Source of the DNA: UBA1672 sp051967755
GTDB lineage: Bacteria; Pseudomonadota; Alphaproteobacteria; Micavibrionales; Micavibrionaceae
Length of the DNA: 64,000 nucleotides
Reading direction: 5' to 3'
NCBI GenBank assembly: GCA_051967755.1
Contig: JBQDYD010000003.1
Span: forward strand, 372,001-436,000
Positions 8,702 through 16,641 of this stretch are shown here, piece after piece. Below the pieces are notes generated by a model, which was not told the DNA's origin, did not search any database, and saw nothing but the letters and a program-made list of their open reading frames with translations. Position 1 is the first letter of the stretch. Each line of letters starts with the position of its first letter. The translations under genes were made by a program, and so were the position numbers.

Positions 8702-10108
8702 ATGACTGTTGTAACACGTTTTCCTCCCTCACCTACAGGATTTATGCATGTTGGTAATGCACGTACGGCACTTTTTAACTGGCTGTATGCGCGTCATCAT
8801 GGCGGGAAGTTCGTTGTGCGTATTGAAGATACCGATCGAAAACGCCATTCCGAGGAAGCTGTACAAGTTATCATGGATGGTCTGGAATGGCTTGGCCTTG
8901 ATTATGATGGTGAGGTTGTTTCACAGTTTTCCATGTTGGATCGTCACACTGAGGTTGCCATGGAGATGGTTGCCAAGGGGCAAGCATATTATTGTTATTG
9001 CACACCGGAAGAATTGGACGAAATGCGTGATAAAGCGCGTGAGAACGGCAGTAAAACATTTTATGACCGTCGCTGGCGTGATGCGGATGCATCGACTGCC
9101 CCAAAGGACATAAAGCCTGTCGTGCGCATTAAGGCCCCTATTGATGGTCAAACAACTATTCATGATAAAGTTCAAGGTGAAGTCACTGTTTCAAATGACC
9201 AGTTAGATGATTTCATTATCCTCCGTAGTGACGGAACGCCGACTTATATGCTCTCGGTTGTGGTTGATGATCACGATATGGGCATTACCCACGTTATTCG
9301 CGGCGATGACCATTTGAATAATACATTCAGGCAAAAAGTTATTTTTGATGCAATGGGGTGGGATGTGCCGACATTTGCGCACTTGCCGCTTATTCATGGC
9401 CCTGATGGCGCAAAATTCTCTAAACGTCATGGCGCACAAAGTATCGGTGAATTCAAAGATATGGGCTATCTGCCTGAGGCACTGTCTAATTATCTATTGC
9501 GTCTTGGTTGGTCACATGGTGATGAGGAAATCATTCCGCGTGATAAAGCCATAGAGTGGTTTGATTTAGATCATGTCGGTAAGGCGCCGTCTAAGTTTGA
9601 TTTTGCCAAGCTGGAAAATCTAAACGCGCATTACATTAATGAATGTGATGATGATGCACTTATTGAATATGCGTTGCCGTTTTTTAAGAAAAACCATGAC
9701 TTAGAGCCGGATGAGCTGGGGCTATCTCGCATTAAGGCTGGCATCGAGGAGTTAAAGTCACGTGCTAAGACATTAATACAATTTGCTGATGAAGCTGCAT
9801 TTTATGCAAAGGCGCTTCCGTTGTCTTTTGATGAAAAGGCGCAAAAGAACCTTGAAGGTGCCGAAGAGGTGCTGAAAGCCCTGTTAAATGCATTTGAATC
9901 GCATACATCTGTATTTGATAGTGATTTTGTTCAACAGTCTTGTAAAGACGTTGCGGGTGAGTATAGGGATGGAAAATTAGGCAAAGTGGCCATGCCGCTG
10001 CGTGCTGCTCTTACGGGTACTACGGTATCCCCGTCTATTTTTCATGCCGCAGAAATTCTTGGGAAAGAGGAAACTTGTGCACGTATAAAATCCGCTCTTT
10101 CGTCTTAG
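8702..10108 (+). CDS. gltX: Glutamyl-tRNA synthetase
   Basis: 468 aa class I aminoacyl-tRNA synthetase charging tRNA-Glu. The HIGH-type motif is HVGN at 16-19 after RFPPSPTG, and the KMSKS-type loop is KFSKRHG at 238-244. IEDTDRKR (41-48) is the expected substrate-binding motif. The length and C-terminal helical anticodon-binding region are normal. AAGAGG at 8686-8691 serves as ribosome-binding site. It is divergent from comEC with 54 bp between the starts. Many alphaproteobacteria have two gltX genes and charge tRNA-Gln indirectly; whether this copy is discriminating cannot be told here. Confidence 0.97.
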   Translation: MTVVTRFPPSPTGFMHVGNARTALFNWLYARHHGGKFVVRIEDTDRKRHSEEAVQVIMDGLEWLGLDYDGEVVSQFSMLDRHTEVAMEMVAKGQAYYCYCTPEELDEMRDKARENGSKTFYDRRWRDADASTAPKDIKPVVRIKAPIDGQTTIHDKVQGEVTVSNDQLDDFIILRSDGTPTYMLSVVVDDHDMGITHVIRGDDHLNNTFRQKVIFDAMGWDVPTFAHLPLIHGPDGAKFSKRHGAQSIGEFKDMGYLPEALSNYLLRLGWSHGDEEIIPRDKAIEWFDLDHVGKAPSKFDFAKLENLNAHYINECDDDALIEYALPFFKKNHDLEPDELGLSRIKAGIEELKSRAKTLIQFADEAAFYAKALPLSFDEKAQKNLEGAEEVLKALLNAFESHTSVFDSDFVQQSCKDVAGEYRDGKLGKVAMPLRAALTGTTVSPSIFHAAEILGKEETCARIKSALSS

Positions 10109-10297
10109 GGGTTTGTCTTACGTAAAATGATGCTTACAGCATTGGTAAAAAACATAAATTCACGATATTATAGGTAAGGATTTTTGATTCTTTATCAGGC
10201 ACATTTGTTCTGAAATCTTAATCAAAAATTTAACACTTAGTCTGTATTCTACATCTTGCAAATTGAGCAAGGAATTATTCACCACAAGGATTTGGTT

Positions 10298-11605
10298 ATG
10301 TCAGAGGAACAAACACCTGAAAAAACATTTACGATTACGAACGACGAAACGGGTGAAAGTACGAAATTACCTGTGTTGGAAGGTACTGAGGGCGCGCCGG
10401 TTATTGATGTGCGTAAGCTGTATGCGGAAACGGGCCATTTTACATTTGACCCTAGTTTCACATCCACAGGAAGTTGTAAATCACGTCTGACTTTTATTGA
10501 TGGTGAAAAAGGTATTTTAATGCATCGGGGATATAATATCTCTGACCTGGCAGAGAAAAGCTCATTCCTCGAAGTTGCACATCTTTTACTTTATGGTGAT
10601 CTGCCCAATGCCAAACAGAAAGATAAGTTTGAGCATGATATCACCTACCACACGTTGGTTCATGAGCAGATTAACTTCTTCTATCGTGGTTTCCGTCGTG
10701 ATGCGCACCCAATGTCAATTATGTGTGGTGTTGTTGGCGCTCTATCTGCTTTCTATCATGACTCCCTTGATATTAATGACCCTGTACAACGTGAGATTTC
10801 TGCGCATCGATTGATTGCTAAGGTCGCGACTTTGGCTGCGATGACCTATAAATATTCAATTGGTCAGCCATTTATGTACCCTCGAAATGATCTGAGCTTT
10901 GCTGAGAACTTCCTCTATATGTGTTTTGCTGTTCCTGCCGAACCATACAAGGTTAACCCTGTTCTGGCGCGTGCCATGGATAAAATATTTATCCTGCATG
11001 CAGACCATGAGCAAAATGCATCAACATCGACAGTGCGTTTGGCCGGTTCATCACAGGCCAACCCGTTTGCTTGTATCGCTGCAGGTATTGCGTCTCTATG
11101 GGGGCCAAGTCATGGCGGTGCTAATCAGGCGGTTCTTGAAATGCTTGATCAAATAGGTTCTGTTGATCGTATTCCTGAATTTCTTGAGCGCGCGAAAGAT
11201 AAAAATGACCCGTTCCGACTTATGGGATTTGGGCACAGAGTATATAAAAACTTTGATCCCCGTGCGAATGTATTGAAAACATCATGTGATGAGGTCCTTG
11301 AAGATCTTGGTGTTGATGATCCACGCCTCGAACTTGCGATGGAACTGGAACGTATTGCATTGGAAGACCCCTACTTCGTGGAAAGAAAGCTATTCCCGAA
11401 TGTTGATTTTTATTCCGGCATTATCCTTAAGGCGATGGGCTTCCCGACAAGTATGTTCACAGTATTATTTGCGGTGGCACGTACTGTTGGTTGGGTTTCA
11501 CAATGGAAAGAAATGATCGAAGAGCCATCATTGCGCATTGGTCGCCCCAGACAGCTTTACACAGGGCCGCAGGCACGTCCCTATGTCGATTTGGATGATC
11601 GCTAA
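10298..11605 (+). CDS. gltA: Citrate synthase, type II
   Basis: 435 aa. It condenses oxaloacetate with acetyl-CoA to citrate at the entry of the TCA cycle. The catalytic residues are visible: His272 in GPSHGG, His313 in GFGHRVYKNFDPR and Asp370 in NVDFYSGI. The N-terminal beta-rich extension is that of the NADH-sensitive hexameric Gram-negative type. A TTG at 10256 would extend the frame by 14 residues; the ATG at 10298 is chosen because AAGGA (10286-10290) precedes it and the N-terminus matches the family. The 189-bp spacer after gltX should hold its promoter, but I found no convincing hexamer pair. It converges with lpxB. Confidence 0.97.
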   Translation: MSEEQTPEKTFTITNDETGESTKLPVLEGTEGAPVIDVRKLYAETGHFTFDPSFTSTGSCKSRLTFIDGEKGILMHRGYNISDLAEKSSFLEVAHLLLYGDLPNAKQKDKFEHDITYHTLVHEQINFFYRGFRRDAHPMSIMCGVVGALSAFYHDSLDINDPVQREISAHRLIAKVATLAAMTYKYSIGQPFMYPRNDLSFAENFLYMCFAVPAEPYKVNPVLARAMDKIFILHADHEQNASTSTVRLAGSSQANPFACIAAGIASLWGPSHGGANQAVLEMLDQIGSVDRIPEFLERAKDKNDPFRLMGFGHRVYKNFDPRANVLKTSCDEVLEDLGVDDPRLELAMELERIALEDPYFVERKLFPNVDFYSGIILKAMGFPTSMFTVLFAVARTVGWVSQWKEMIEEPSLRIGRPRQLYTGPQARPYVDLDDR

Positions 11606-11628
11606 TTCGGTTTTAGTTATAAGAGAGC

Positions 11629-12783
11629 TTAACTTTTCAAGGTCGTCAGAATAAATTCTGCGGCCTTGTTTGATGGTGACATTGAGCCTTTTCCACCTAG
11701 CTTTTCATCCAGTTCTTTAAAGGATTCTAATTGCTCTTTGCGGTTCTCTTGATTTTGCAGAAGTTCTAATGATTTCTGCGCAATATGTTCTGCCACGCAC
11801 TTACCCTGCAAACATTCTGGGACAACTTCTTTCTCTAATAAGATGTTTGCCAGATGTACATGTTTTACCTTGGCCATAGTTTTGATGATGATGGCGGTAA
11901 TCGGGTTAATTTTATAGCAGATAACATGCGGTACCCCGGCATATGCAAGTTCCAAAGCAACCGTGCCTGATACCGCAATGGCAACGTCACATGCTTTCAT
12001 TGCTTGCCATTTCGTATTCGGATTGGCCGTAACAAACACCGGTAATGTGAAATCTTTCAAAAGCTTTTGGATTTCAAATTCAAGTTTGGGAAGTGTAGGA
12101 GAAATGACGTTAATATCTTCTTCAACGTCATGAACCAGAGATGCGGCCTTTTTAATAATGCCGCTCAGGTTTTTAAATTCGCTCTCTCGACTACCAAAAA
12201 ACAGACCTAGTGTCGGTGTATCTTTAGATATACCGTTTGCTTCTCTAAATTCATCAGCGGACGCCGCCTTTGCTTCGCTGGTTGTTAGAGGGTGCCCAAC
12301 ATGTGCTGCTTTCATATTGTGTTTTGTAAAGTAATCAACTTCCATCGGGAAAAGACACATCATACCATCAATGAATGTTGATATTTTTTGCGCGCGGCCG
12401 GGGCGCCAAGCCCAAACACTTGGTGCGACATAATGGAGAATTTTTCCTTTAAAAATGCCACGTTTTTTGAGCTCTTTTGCCAGCCAAAAATTAAAATCAG
12501 GGAAGTCGACTGTTATAACTGCGTCAGGTTGTTGTTTTTCAATTTCTTCTACAATGGCTTTTTTCAGTTTTATCAGTCTGGGTATTTTGGGGAGCACTTC
12601 CCAAATACCAATAATTGATATTTGATCCATCGGCAGTAATGTTTCAAAGTTTTCCTGAGCCATCAGCGGCCCGCCAACGCCCATGCACTCTATGTCGTCT
12701 GGTGACATTTCATTTAAAGAGTTAATGAGTGGTGCGGCCAGTGCATCTCCTGAGTCTTCTCCGACAATAAAAAACAGCTTCAT
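11629..12783 (-). CDS. lpxB: Lipid-A-disaccharide synthase
   Basis: 384 aa GT19 glycosyltransferase of the cytoplasmic membrane surface. It joins UDP-2,3-diacylglucosamine and lipid X to form the lipid A disaccharide. Motifs include the N-terminal FIVGEDSGD, GVGGPLM, HYVAPSVWAWRPGR, FFGSRESE and SGTVALELAYAGVP. It is the last gene of the minus-strand lipid A block, six bases after lpxI, which makes one of its substrates (lipid X). Confidence 0.96.
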   Translation of the reverse strand: MKLFFIVGEDSGDALAAPLINSLNEMSPDDIECMGVGGPLMAQENFETLLPMDQISIIGIWEVLPKIPRLIKLKKAIVEEIEKQQPDAVITVDFPDFNFWLAKELKKRGIFKGKILHYVAPSVWAWRPGRAQKISTFIDGMMCLFPMEVDYFTKHNMKAAHVGHPLTTSEAKAASADEFREANGISKDTPTLGLFFGSRESEFKNLSGIIKKAASLVHDVEEDINVISPTLPKLEFEIQKLLKDFTLPVFVTANPNTKWQAMKACDVAIAVSGTVALELAYAGVPHVICYKINPITAIIIKTMAKVKHVHLANILLEKEVVPECLQGKCVAEHIAQKSLELLQNQENRKEQLESFKELDEKLGGKGSMSPSNKAAEFILTTLKS

Positions 12784-12789
12784 ACTTAA

Positions 12790-13662
12790 TCAGTCCTGCT
12801 CAAAAGTTTTTTCTTTTAATGTGACGCCTGTCACGAAAATTTTGTATTTATCGGCGCATTCTGCAATGGCCTTTGGGTCTGTCATAATAACATGTTCCGC
12901 CTGAATAACAATGCCTACTAATCCTGATTGATAAGCGTTTTCAACAGTTTGAACGCCGATAGTCGGTAGGTCGAGGTCTTTATCCTGATTAGGTTTGCAT
13001 GTTTTTACAAGAATGCCGCCTCTACCTTTCTTTAAGAGAGGTTTACAGCGTGAAATCAAATTGTCAGTCCCTTCGATGGCTTCAACGCCAATGATTATAC
13101 CATTTTGAATAATAACTGATTGCCCAACGTCCATATGCCCTATGCCCTGAGAAACAACGACCCCGCGCTCAATGCTGGCTTGGTCTTCCGGTTTCGGCTG
13201 AACAGAGCCGACTATCCCCTCGCGCACCAATAAGCCATCACAAAACTTATGAATACCATGAAGCTTAAATCCCTCTCGCTCCAACTCTGATTTTAAAGCA
13301 GTCAGTAATCCGTTATCGCCAAGGGCTTTCATTCCGATTCTTGAGATAATCTGAACGGCTTTTAAATCCGGTTTGAGTTCGTTGAAGGCAGGTCTTTTAA
13401 TATGCCCAATCATTACGAGATCTTTGACATCGTGAGATCTGAAGTATTTTATGATTTTTCCTGCGGAGCCAAGGTGAGTCCATAAGAATTGATTGTCGTC
13501 TTTCAGGTCTTCATTAGTTTGACCCTCTATGCCGACAATATAAGGTTCAATATTTTTTTTACGGCAGGCCGCAACCAATTGTGAGGGAAGAGAACCACCG
13601 CCGGCGATAATACCCAGTTTGTTTATAGATTTAGCGTTATCTATTTCTTTCTCGGCTGGCAT
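12790..13662 (-). CDS. lpxI: UDP-2,3-diacylglucosamine diphosphatase LpxI
   Basis: 290 aa DUF1009 family enzyme, the alphaproteobacterial replacement for LpxH, hydrolysing UDP-2,3-diacylglucosamine to lipid X and UMP. Recognisable segments are the N-terminal LGIIAGGGSLP, MIGHIKRP, GDNGLLTAL, ERGVVVSQG and the C-terminal PTIGVQTVE. The start overlaps the end of lpxA by 22 nt, and lpxB follows after six bases, so lpxA-lpxI-lpxB form one coupled unit. Confidence 0.95.
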   Translation of the reverse strand: MPAEKEIDNAKSINKLGIIAGGGSLPSQLVAACRKKNIEPYIVGIEGQTNEDLKDDNQFLWTHLGSAGKIIKYFRSHDVKDLVMIGHIKRPAFNELKPDLKAVQIISRIGMKALGDNGLLTALKSELEREGFKLHGIHKFCDGLLVREGIVGSVQPKPEDQASIERGVVVSQGIGHMDVGQSVIIQNGIIIGVEAIEGTDNLISRCKPLLKKGRGGILVKTCKPNQDKDLDLPTIGVQTVENAYQSGLVGIVIQAEHVIMTDPKAIAECADKYKIFVTGVTLKEKTFEQD

Positions 13663-14435
13663 AGCGGAAATCTTGTTTTCTCTTTTGCAAATTGAACAAT
13701 GGATAAGACCAAATCATCGTCTGAAAAGTCGTTCTCAACCATTTCCATACGTTGTTCCAATGTGCCCTCATTGCCGAATAGCTGATTAAACGCCCTTTGA
13801 AGTTGTTTGACCTGCGCCCTGTCAAAGCCGCGCCTTTCCAGACCGATAAGGTTTAGGCCGGCTAAGAATGCTCTATCGCCTTTTACACGGCCATAAGGGA
13901 TAACATCGTTCTCTACACCTGACATGCCACCGATCACAGCATGGTTGCCGATGCGTATAAATTGATGAACCGCAGAAAGGCCGCCCAAAACGACATAATC
14001 ACCAACAGTAACATGACCCGCAAGTGTCGCGTTATTGGCCATGATGACGTTATTTCCGATGATACAATCATGCGCGACATGAGACCCCATCATGAACAGA
14101 CAATTATCCCCTACGACAGTTTTCATGTTGCCGTGCTCTGTACCGGGGTTCATCGTCACATGCTCTCTGATCGTGTTATTCTTTCCGATTATCAGAGATG
14201 TATCTTCGCCTGCATATTTTAAATCTTGGGGCGCTGTACCCAGTGAAGCAAAGGGAAAGACTTGTGTTCCCTCACCTAATGTCGTTCTCCCCTCAATATT
14301 TACATGGGTTTTTAGGGTTACATTACCATTGAGAGTGACTTTTGAGCCGACGTAACAAAATGGCCCGACTTTTGCCGTTTCTGAAACTTGGGCGCCTTCT
14401 TCAATGATTGCTGTTGGGTGTATATTTGAGGACAT
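13641..14435 (-). CDS. lpxA: UDP-N-acetylglucosamine acyltransferase
   Basis: 264 aa left-handed beta-helix protein that adds the first 3-hydroxyacyl chain to UDP-GlcNAc from acyl-ACP. The N-terminus IHPTAIIEEGAQV begins a long run of hexapeptide repeats; NNATLAGHVTVG and LSAVHQFIRIG hold the conserved histidines of the active site. The C-terminal helical part contains GLERRGF. It lies downstream of fabZ with an 84-bp spacer that contains a stable inverted repeat, and it overlaps lpxI. Confidence 0.97.
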   Translation of the reverse strand: MSSNIHPTAIIEEGAQVSETAKVGPFCYVGSKVTLNGNVTLKTHVNIEGRTTLGEGTQVFPFASLGTAPQDLKYAGEDTSLIIGKNNTIREHVTMNPGTEHGNMKTVVGDNCLFMMGSHVAHDCIIGNNVIMANNATLAGHVTVGDYVVLGGLSAVHQFIRIGNHAVIGGMSGVENDVIPYGRVKGDRAFLAGLNLIGLERRGFDRAQVKQLQRAFNQLFGNEGTLEQRMEMVENDFSDDDLVLSIVQFAKEKTRFPLCQPRKK

Positions 14436-14472
14436 AAGTATATTTTTAGGTATTTATATTTACTGATATGGT

Positions 14473-14505
14473 AAGCGTGACTTTAAATGTGTACAAATCA
14501 CGCTT
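14473..14505. repeat. Inverted repeat in the fabZ-lpxA spacer
   Basis: AAGCGTGA (14473-14480) and its exact complement TCACGCTT (14498-14505) enclose 17 bases. The inner TTT/AAA can extend the stem to 11 bp with one bulged C and a 10-nt loop. On the minus-strand transcript it lies between the fabZ stop and the lpxA start. It has no following U tract, so it looks more like an mRNA structure or an operator than a terminator. Confidence 0.5.
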
Positions 14506-14519
14506 TGTAACGAAACGTA

Positions 14520-14990
14520 TCAACCATTCGGATCTTTGTCCGTAATCATTGCGCTGTATGTGGCTTCGGCACAGACTTTACCGTCAACGGTGGCCTTGCC
14601 TTTAAACTTCCATACAGGCCCACGGGATTGTACTTTTTCAACATGGATAAGCATTTGATCACCGGGAACAACAGGACGTCTGAAACGTGCATTATCAATC
14701 GTCATAAAGTATACGACTTTACCCTGTGCCTCTTCACCCATGTGGTGAACAACCACAAGGCCGGCTGTTTGTGCCATTGCTTCGATTATAAGCACACCCG
14801 GCATGACAGGGTGTCCGGGAAAGTGGCCCATAAATTGCGGCTCATTCATAGTAACGTTTTTAACGCTGACGGCGCTTTGGCCCGGATCAAGTTCTATTAT
14901 ACGGTCGACCAATAAAATAGGATACCGGTGCGGTATCATCTTCATAATGTCTTGAATATTCAAATGTTCGAACGTTTCATCTCCGCTCAT
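14520..14990 (-). CDS. fabZ: 3-hydroxyacyl-[ACP] dehydratase FabZ
   Basis: 156 aa hotdog-fold dehydratase of fatty acid elongation. The signature MIPHRYPILLVDR (18-30) is followed by the active-site segment GHFPGHPVMPGVLIIEAMAQ, with His56 and Glu70 as the catalytic pair at the 14-residue spacing seen in E. coli FabZ. Its place between lpxD and lpxA is standard in proteobacteria and links use of the shared 3-hydroxyacyl-ACP pool by fatty acid and lipid A synthesis. Confidence 0.97.
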   Translation of the reverse strand: MSGDETFEHLNIQDIMKMIPHRYPILLVDRIIELDPGQSAVSVKNVTMNEPQFMGHFPGHPVMPGVLIIEAMAQTAGLVVVHHMGEEAQGKVVYFMTIDNARFRRPVVPGDQMLIHVEKVQSRGPVWKFKGKATVDGKVCAEATYSAMITDKDPNG

Positions 14991-15030
14991 ATTAATGTCC
15001 CTTGTACTTCAGTTAATATAATTTATGCAG

Positions 15031-16056
15031 TTAATCGCGTTTTTTCCTTTTAATCAAGCGATTTAGCGCTGCGACCTGCCTAAAGAAGTGTGATTTTTCA
15101 AATGCGGGAGAGCCCATATACTCTTTTCCACCTTCCAGATCGTGCATCACGCCAGATTGTGCGCCTATTCGCGCTGCTGCTCCGATATGTAAGTGACCTG
15201 CTATGCCTGCTTGCCCGCCAATCGCAACGAAATCCTCAATCACGGTTGACCCGGAAATACCGACTTGCGCAACAATGATACATCCCTGGCCGATAACAAC
15301 ATTATGCCCGATTTGAACAAGGTTATCGATCCACGTTCCCTGCCCGATAACTGTGTCAGGGCCTGCGCCGCGATCTATCGTGGTGTTCGCGCCGACTTGC
15401 ACGTGATCTTCAATAATAACGCGCCCTAATTGAGGGACTTTGACATGTCCCGCCAAGTCGATAGCAAAGCCAAAGCCATCTTGCCCCACTTTTACACCAG
15501 GGTATAGGCGTACATAATCACCAATAATGGCGTGTGAGACGGTTGTGTTCGCACCTATGCGGCAGTGATTGCCAATGGTAACACCAGACTGAATAACCGA
15601 ATTTGGCTCAATCCAGACATGATCCGCGATTTTAACATTCGCGCCGATATGAACATTTTCACCGATTGTTGCAGATTGTCCGATTTGTGCGGTTTCATCG
15701 ATGTACGCCGACTGTGCGATAGAACTTTGTGGTTTGTCTTCCGGATACAAGGCCTGCGCGGTTAATGCGTAGGCTTTATAAGGGGTTTTCGTGACAAGAC
15801 AAATCAAACCATCAGGGGATAGGTCTTGAAATTTAGGTGACACAAAGCATGCACGCGCGGAGGTTTCGCTGAAATCGTTTTTATATTTTATATTATCTAA
15901 AAAACTGACATGGTCCTGCGTGGCAGCGCTAAGCGGACTGACATCTGAGATTTCTATGGCCCTATCGACGTTCTCTGCAACGTTACATCCGGTCAGCTCT
16001 ATAATCTCCCCGATCGTCAGGGAGTTTGCTTTGGTGAAGAAACGCGGGTCAGCCAT
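15031..16056 (-). CDS. lpxD: UDP-3-O-(3-hydroxyacyl)glucosamine N-acyltransferase
   Basis: 341 aa. It adds the N-linked acyl chain in the third step of lipid A synthesis. The N-terminal uridine-binding domain (about 1-105) is followed by hexapeptide repeats forming a left-handed helix (about 106-300; for example IGENVHIGANVKI and IGHNVVIGQGCII) and a C-terminal helix (FRQVAALNRLI). It sits 40 bp upstream of fabZ and 13 bp downstream of the Skp-like gene in the minus-strand envelope operon. Confidence 0.96.
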   Translation of the reverse strand: MADPRFFTKANSLTIGEIIELTGCNVAENVDRAIEISDVSPLSAATQDHVSFLDNIKYKNDFSETSARACFVSPKFQDLSPDGLICLVTKTPYKAYALTAQALYPEDKPQSSIAQSAYIDETAQIGQSATIGENVHIGANVKIADHVWIEPNSVIQSGVTIGNHCRIGANTTVSHAIIGDYVRLYPGVKVGQDGFGFAIDLAGHVKVPQLGRVIIEDHVQVGANTTIDRGAGPDTVIGQGTWIDNLVQIGHNVVIGQGCIIVAQVGISGSTVIEDFVAIGGQAGIAGHLHIGAAARIGAQSGVMHDLEGGKEYMGSPAFEKSHFFRQVAALNRLIKRKKRD

Positions 16057-16069
16057 GGTCTGTGAAATT

Positions 16070-16603
16070 CTAGTCTAAAGTTAAGTTAGGTAGCTTTTTA
16101 TTCATACGTGTCATGACTTCGGCTGTGATGTTAAGAGCCTTACTGGCAACGACGATGTTTTGCTTTGTTATAACAAGATCAAGATCTTTTTCCTGCGCAA
16201 TTTCCTGACATACATCGTAGATAACTTTGGTTAAGGTGTTCATCGCCTGTCCGTAGCTTTTATCCAGATGGCCTTTCTTTTCTTGAATTTTGTTACGAGC
16301 AGCAATGCGTCGTTTCTCAAACTCCTGAAACTTCTTTATTAGCTCTTCCTTAGAAAGGTCATTACGCTTTGCTTCTATTTCTTTTTGCTCTTGCCTTAGC
16401 TCTTCCTCTTCTTCTTTAACCTGCTTCAAAAAGCCATCGCGTTTGCTGGCAATTTGTTTCTTAACTGATTTTGCCGCTTTTGATTCTGATAGAACAGCAT
16501 CAATATCAACGACAGCTATGCTTGTGTCTGCGTGTGCTGCCGGCGTAACCGAGAAAAGAAGAATAGCAACAAATAGTGCGTTTCGTAGAGTACGAAATCT
16601 CAT
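16070..16603 (-). CDS. skp: OmpH/Skp-family periplasmic chaperone
   Basis: 177 aa. A signal peptide (about 1-25, ending PAAHA) precedes a short beta element (IAVVDIDAVLSES) and a long charged coiled coil (about 45-125) rich in Lys and Glu, the jellyfish-like tentacles of Skp. It returns to a C-terminal segment with DLVITKQNIV. It should hold unfolded outer-membrane proteins on the way to BamA, whose gene is immediately upstream in the operon. A TTG at 16609 is possible, but the ATG at 16603 has AGGT nine bases upstream and gives a cleaner signal peptide. Confidence 0.92.
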   Translation of the reverse strand: MRFRTLRNALFVAILLFSVTPAAHADTSIAVVDIDAVLSESKAAKSVKKQIASKRDGFLKQVKEEEEELRQEQKEIEAKRNDLSKEELIKKFQEFEKRRIAARNKIQEKKGHLDKSYGQAMNTLTKVIYDVCQEIAQEKDLDLVITKQNIVVASKALNITAEVMTRMNKKLPNLTLD

Positions 16604-16641
16604 TATCAAATACCTTATATGTTTATGTTTGTTTAGTTGTA

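Noticed and set aside
10109..10297. Promoter or small RNA in the gltX-gltA spacer
   Set aside because: TATTCT at 10245 has no -35 box at a usable distance, and the CTTGC/GCAAG hairpin has only five pairs.
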